Source of the DNA: CAVQAH01 sp963784195
Lineage (GTDB): Bacteria > Acidobacteriota > Vicinamibacteria > Vicinamibacterales > 2-12-FULL-66-21
Assembly (NCBI GenBank): GCA_963784195.1
Contig: CAWARA010000018.1
Span: 186,001 to 250,000, forward strand
Reading direction: 5' to 3'
DNA: 64,000 nucleotides
The position numbers and the translations under genes were made by a program. Below are positions 63,067 through 64,000 of this stretch, one piece after another. Position 1 is the stretch's first letter, and every line of letters starts with the position of its first letter. The notes beneath the pieces are model-generated. The model made no database searches and had not been told where the DNA came from. It was given only the letters and a program-made list of their open reading frames with translations.

Positions 63067-64000
63067 GGCAGTGTCTGGACCTCGACGGAAAGGACGGGCG
63101 GCAAATCGCGCACGACCGACGTCCAGTTGTCGCCGCCGTCAGCCGAACAGTACACCTGACCACCCGTCGTACCGAAATACACGCCGCAGCGATCGAGCGT
63201 ATCGACAGCCATCGCGTCTCGCAGCACGTTCACGTAGCAGTCGCGTTGCGGGAGACCCTTGGTGAGCGGCTCCCATTCGTTCCCGCCCGTGCGGCTGCGG
63301 AACACGCGCAGCTTGCCGTCCGGCGGGTAGTGCAGGGAATCGCTCGTGATCGGAACAACGTAGATCGTCTCCGGCTCATGCGCGTGCACGTCGATCGCGA
63401 ACCCGAAGTCGGTCGGAAGGTTTCCGCTGACCTCCTGCCATGAGTCGCCGGCATTGTCGGTGCGCATGACGTCCCAGTGCTTCTGCATGAACAGCACGTT
63501 CGGGCGCGAGCGATGCATCGCGATCCGATGAACGCAATGGCCGACTTCGGCGTCCGGATCGGGAATGCCCTCCGACCTCAAGCCCCGGTTGATGGCCCGC
63601 CACGAGCGCGCCACCGTCGTCGGTCCTGAACACGCCAGCCGCCGAGATGGCGACGAACATCCGCTGCTGATTGCTCGGGATCCAGCACGATCGTGTGAAG
63701 GCACAGCCCGCCCGCGCCCGGCTGCCAGGCGGATCCCGAGCCATGGACCTCTGAGGCCCGGAAGCTCGTGCCACGATCGTGCCGCCATCGGTCGTGCGGA
63801 ACATCGCGGCGTCTTCGACGCCGGCGTAAACGGTATCGGGGTCGGTGAGGGATGGCTCGAGATGCCAGACGCGCTTGAACTCCCACGGATGCGGCGTTCC
63901 GTCGTACCACTGATGCGTGCCCGGAACACCGTCGTACACGAACTTGTTGTCGAGCGCCTCCCAGCTCTTGCCGCCATCGCTCGACTTCTGGATGATTTGG
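63063..64000 (-). CDS. BNR/WD40-like beta-propeller protein (sialidase-like fold), partial and frameshifted
   Basis: C-terminal part of a repeat protein that runs off the window. Blades show the BNR pattern S/T-x-D-x-G-x-T/S-W: 'RTTDGG', 'FRTDDGGA', 'RTDNAGDSWQEVSGNLP', 'FRSRTGGNEWEPLTKGLP' and 'CSADGGDNWTSVVRDLP'. Reading needs at least three frame changes between 63550 and 63990, e.g. between 'AAMFRTTDGG', 'GLCLHTIVLDPEQ', 'RMFVAISAAGVFRTDDGG' and 'VGHCVHRIAMHRSRPNVLFM'. The last blades (63063-63590) are in one frame. Enzymatic activity is not shown by the fold. It is paired with the ubiquitin-like gene downstream. Confidence 0.78.
   Translation of the reverse strand, partial: KSSRSRAMAARAGRRSTTSSCTTVFRARISGTTERRIRGSSSASGISSHPSPTPIPFTPASKTPRCSARPMAARSWHELPGLRGPWLGIRLAAGRGRAVPSHDRAGSRAISSGCSSPSRRLACSGPTTVARSWRAINRGLRSEGIPDPDAEVGHCVHRIAMHRSRPNVLFMQKHWDVMRTDNAGDSWQEVSGNLPTDFGFAIDVHAHEPETIYVVPITSDSLHYPPDGKLRVFRSRTGGNEWEPLTKGLPQRDCYVNVLRDAMAVDTLDRCGVYFGTTGGQVYCSADGGDNWTSVVRDLPPVLSVEVQTLP

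Overview
The window is a high-GC, gene-dense bacterial chromosome segment. Several traits together suggest Acidobacteriota, probably a Vicinamibacteria-like lineage. These are large MacB/FtsX-type permeases of the 'acidobacterial duplicated orphan permease' (ADOP) kind next to PadR regulators, a type III glutamine synthetase, many exported peptidases (M28, S9, M55, DUF885), BNR-propeller proteins, and many extragenic palindromes whose translations give 'GFSRT' or 'RLKPDTT' peptides. The taxonomic call is inference. No rRNA, tRNA, CRISPR array, transposase or phage gene was recognised.

Layout: 1-3300 (minus) holds the end of a molybdate ABC transporter (modB fragment, modA) and a glycogen debranching enzyme. 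3455-11794 (plus) holds gamma-glutamyltransferase followed by a histidine operon, hisI-G-D-C-B-H-F-A. A 25-codon leader peptide with six His codons in a seven-codon run, plus competing hairpins ending in a T-tract terminator, precedes hisI: a complete classical attenuator. hisE and a histidinol-phosphatase gene are not in the cluster. 11844-18153 carries an M28 peptidase, an ATPase, an MFS transporter and an acyltransferase. 18264-29189 carries exported peptidases, an epimerase, an FAD oxidoreductase, Ada, a VTT membrane protein and a LytS/LytTR two-component pair. 29308-35554 has a membrane glycosyltransferase-like protein, a quinone oxidoreductase, a YfbK-type VWA protein and a DUF4159 protein. 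35713-51289 contains the two type IIA topoisomerase subunits flanking sucA/sucB, two ADOP permeases and two DinB-like proteins. 51470-54509 is a PadR-ADOP pair. 55416-61722 contains a universal stress protein, an nrfH-nrfA ammonia-forming nitrite reductase operon led by an uncharacterised exported protein, and glutamine synthetase III, so nitrite-to-ammonium and ammonium-to-glutamine genes sit side by side. 62769-64000 holds a MoaD/ThiS-like ubiquitin-fold protein overlapping a BNR-propeller gene that runs off the window.

Two window-wide patterns matter for reading the annotation. First, at least a dozen genes contain single-base frameshifts, and in most the correct reading resumes at once in another frame. 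This looks more like residual indels of a long-read assembly than mass pseudogenisation, so the affected genes are annotated as whole genes with the break noted. Second, intergenic spaces are filled by several families of inverted repeats. The most striking is a roughly 320-nt element at 21282-21604 that folds on paper into a perfect four-way junction.
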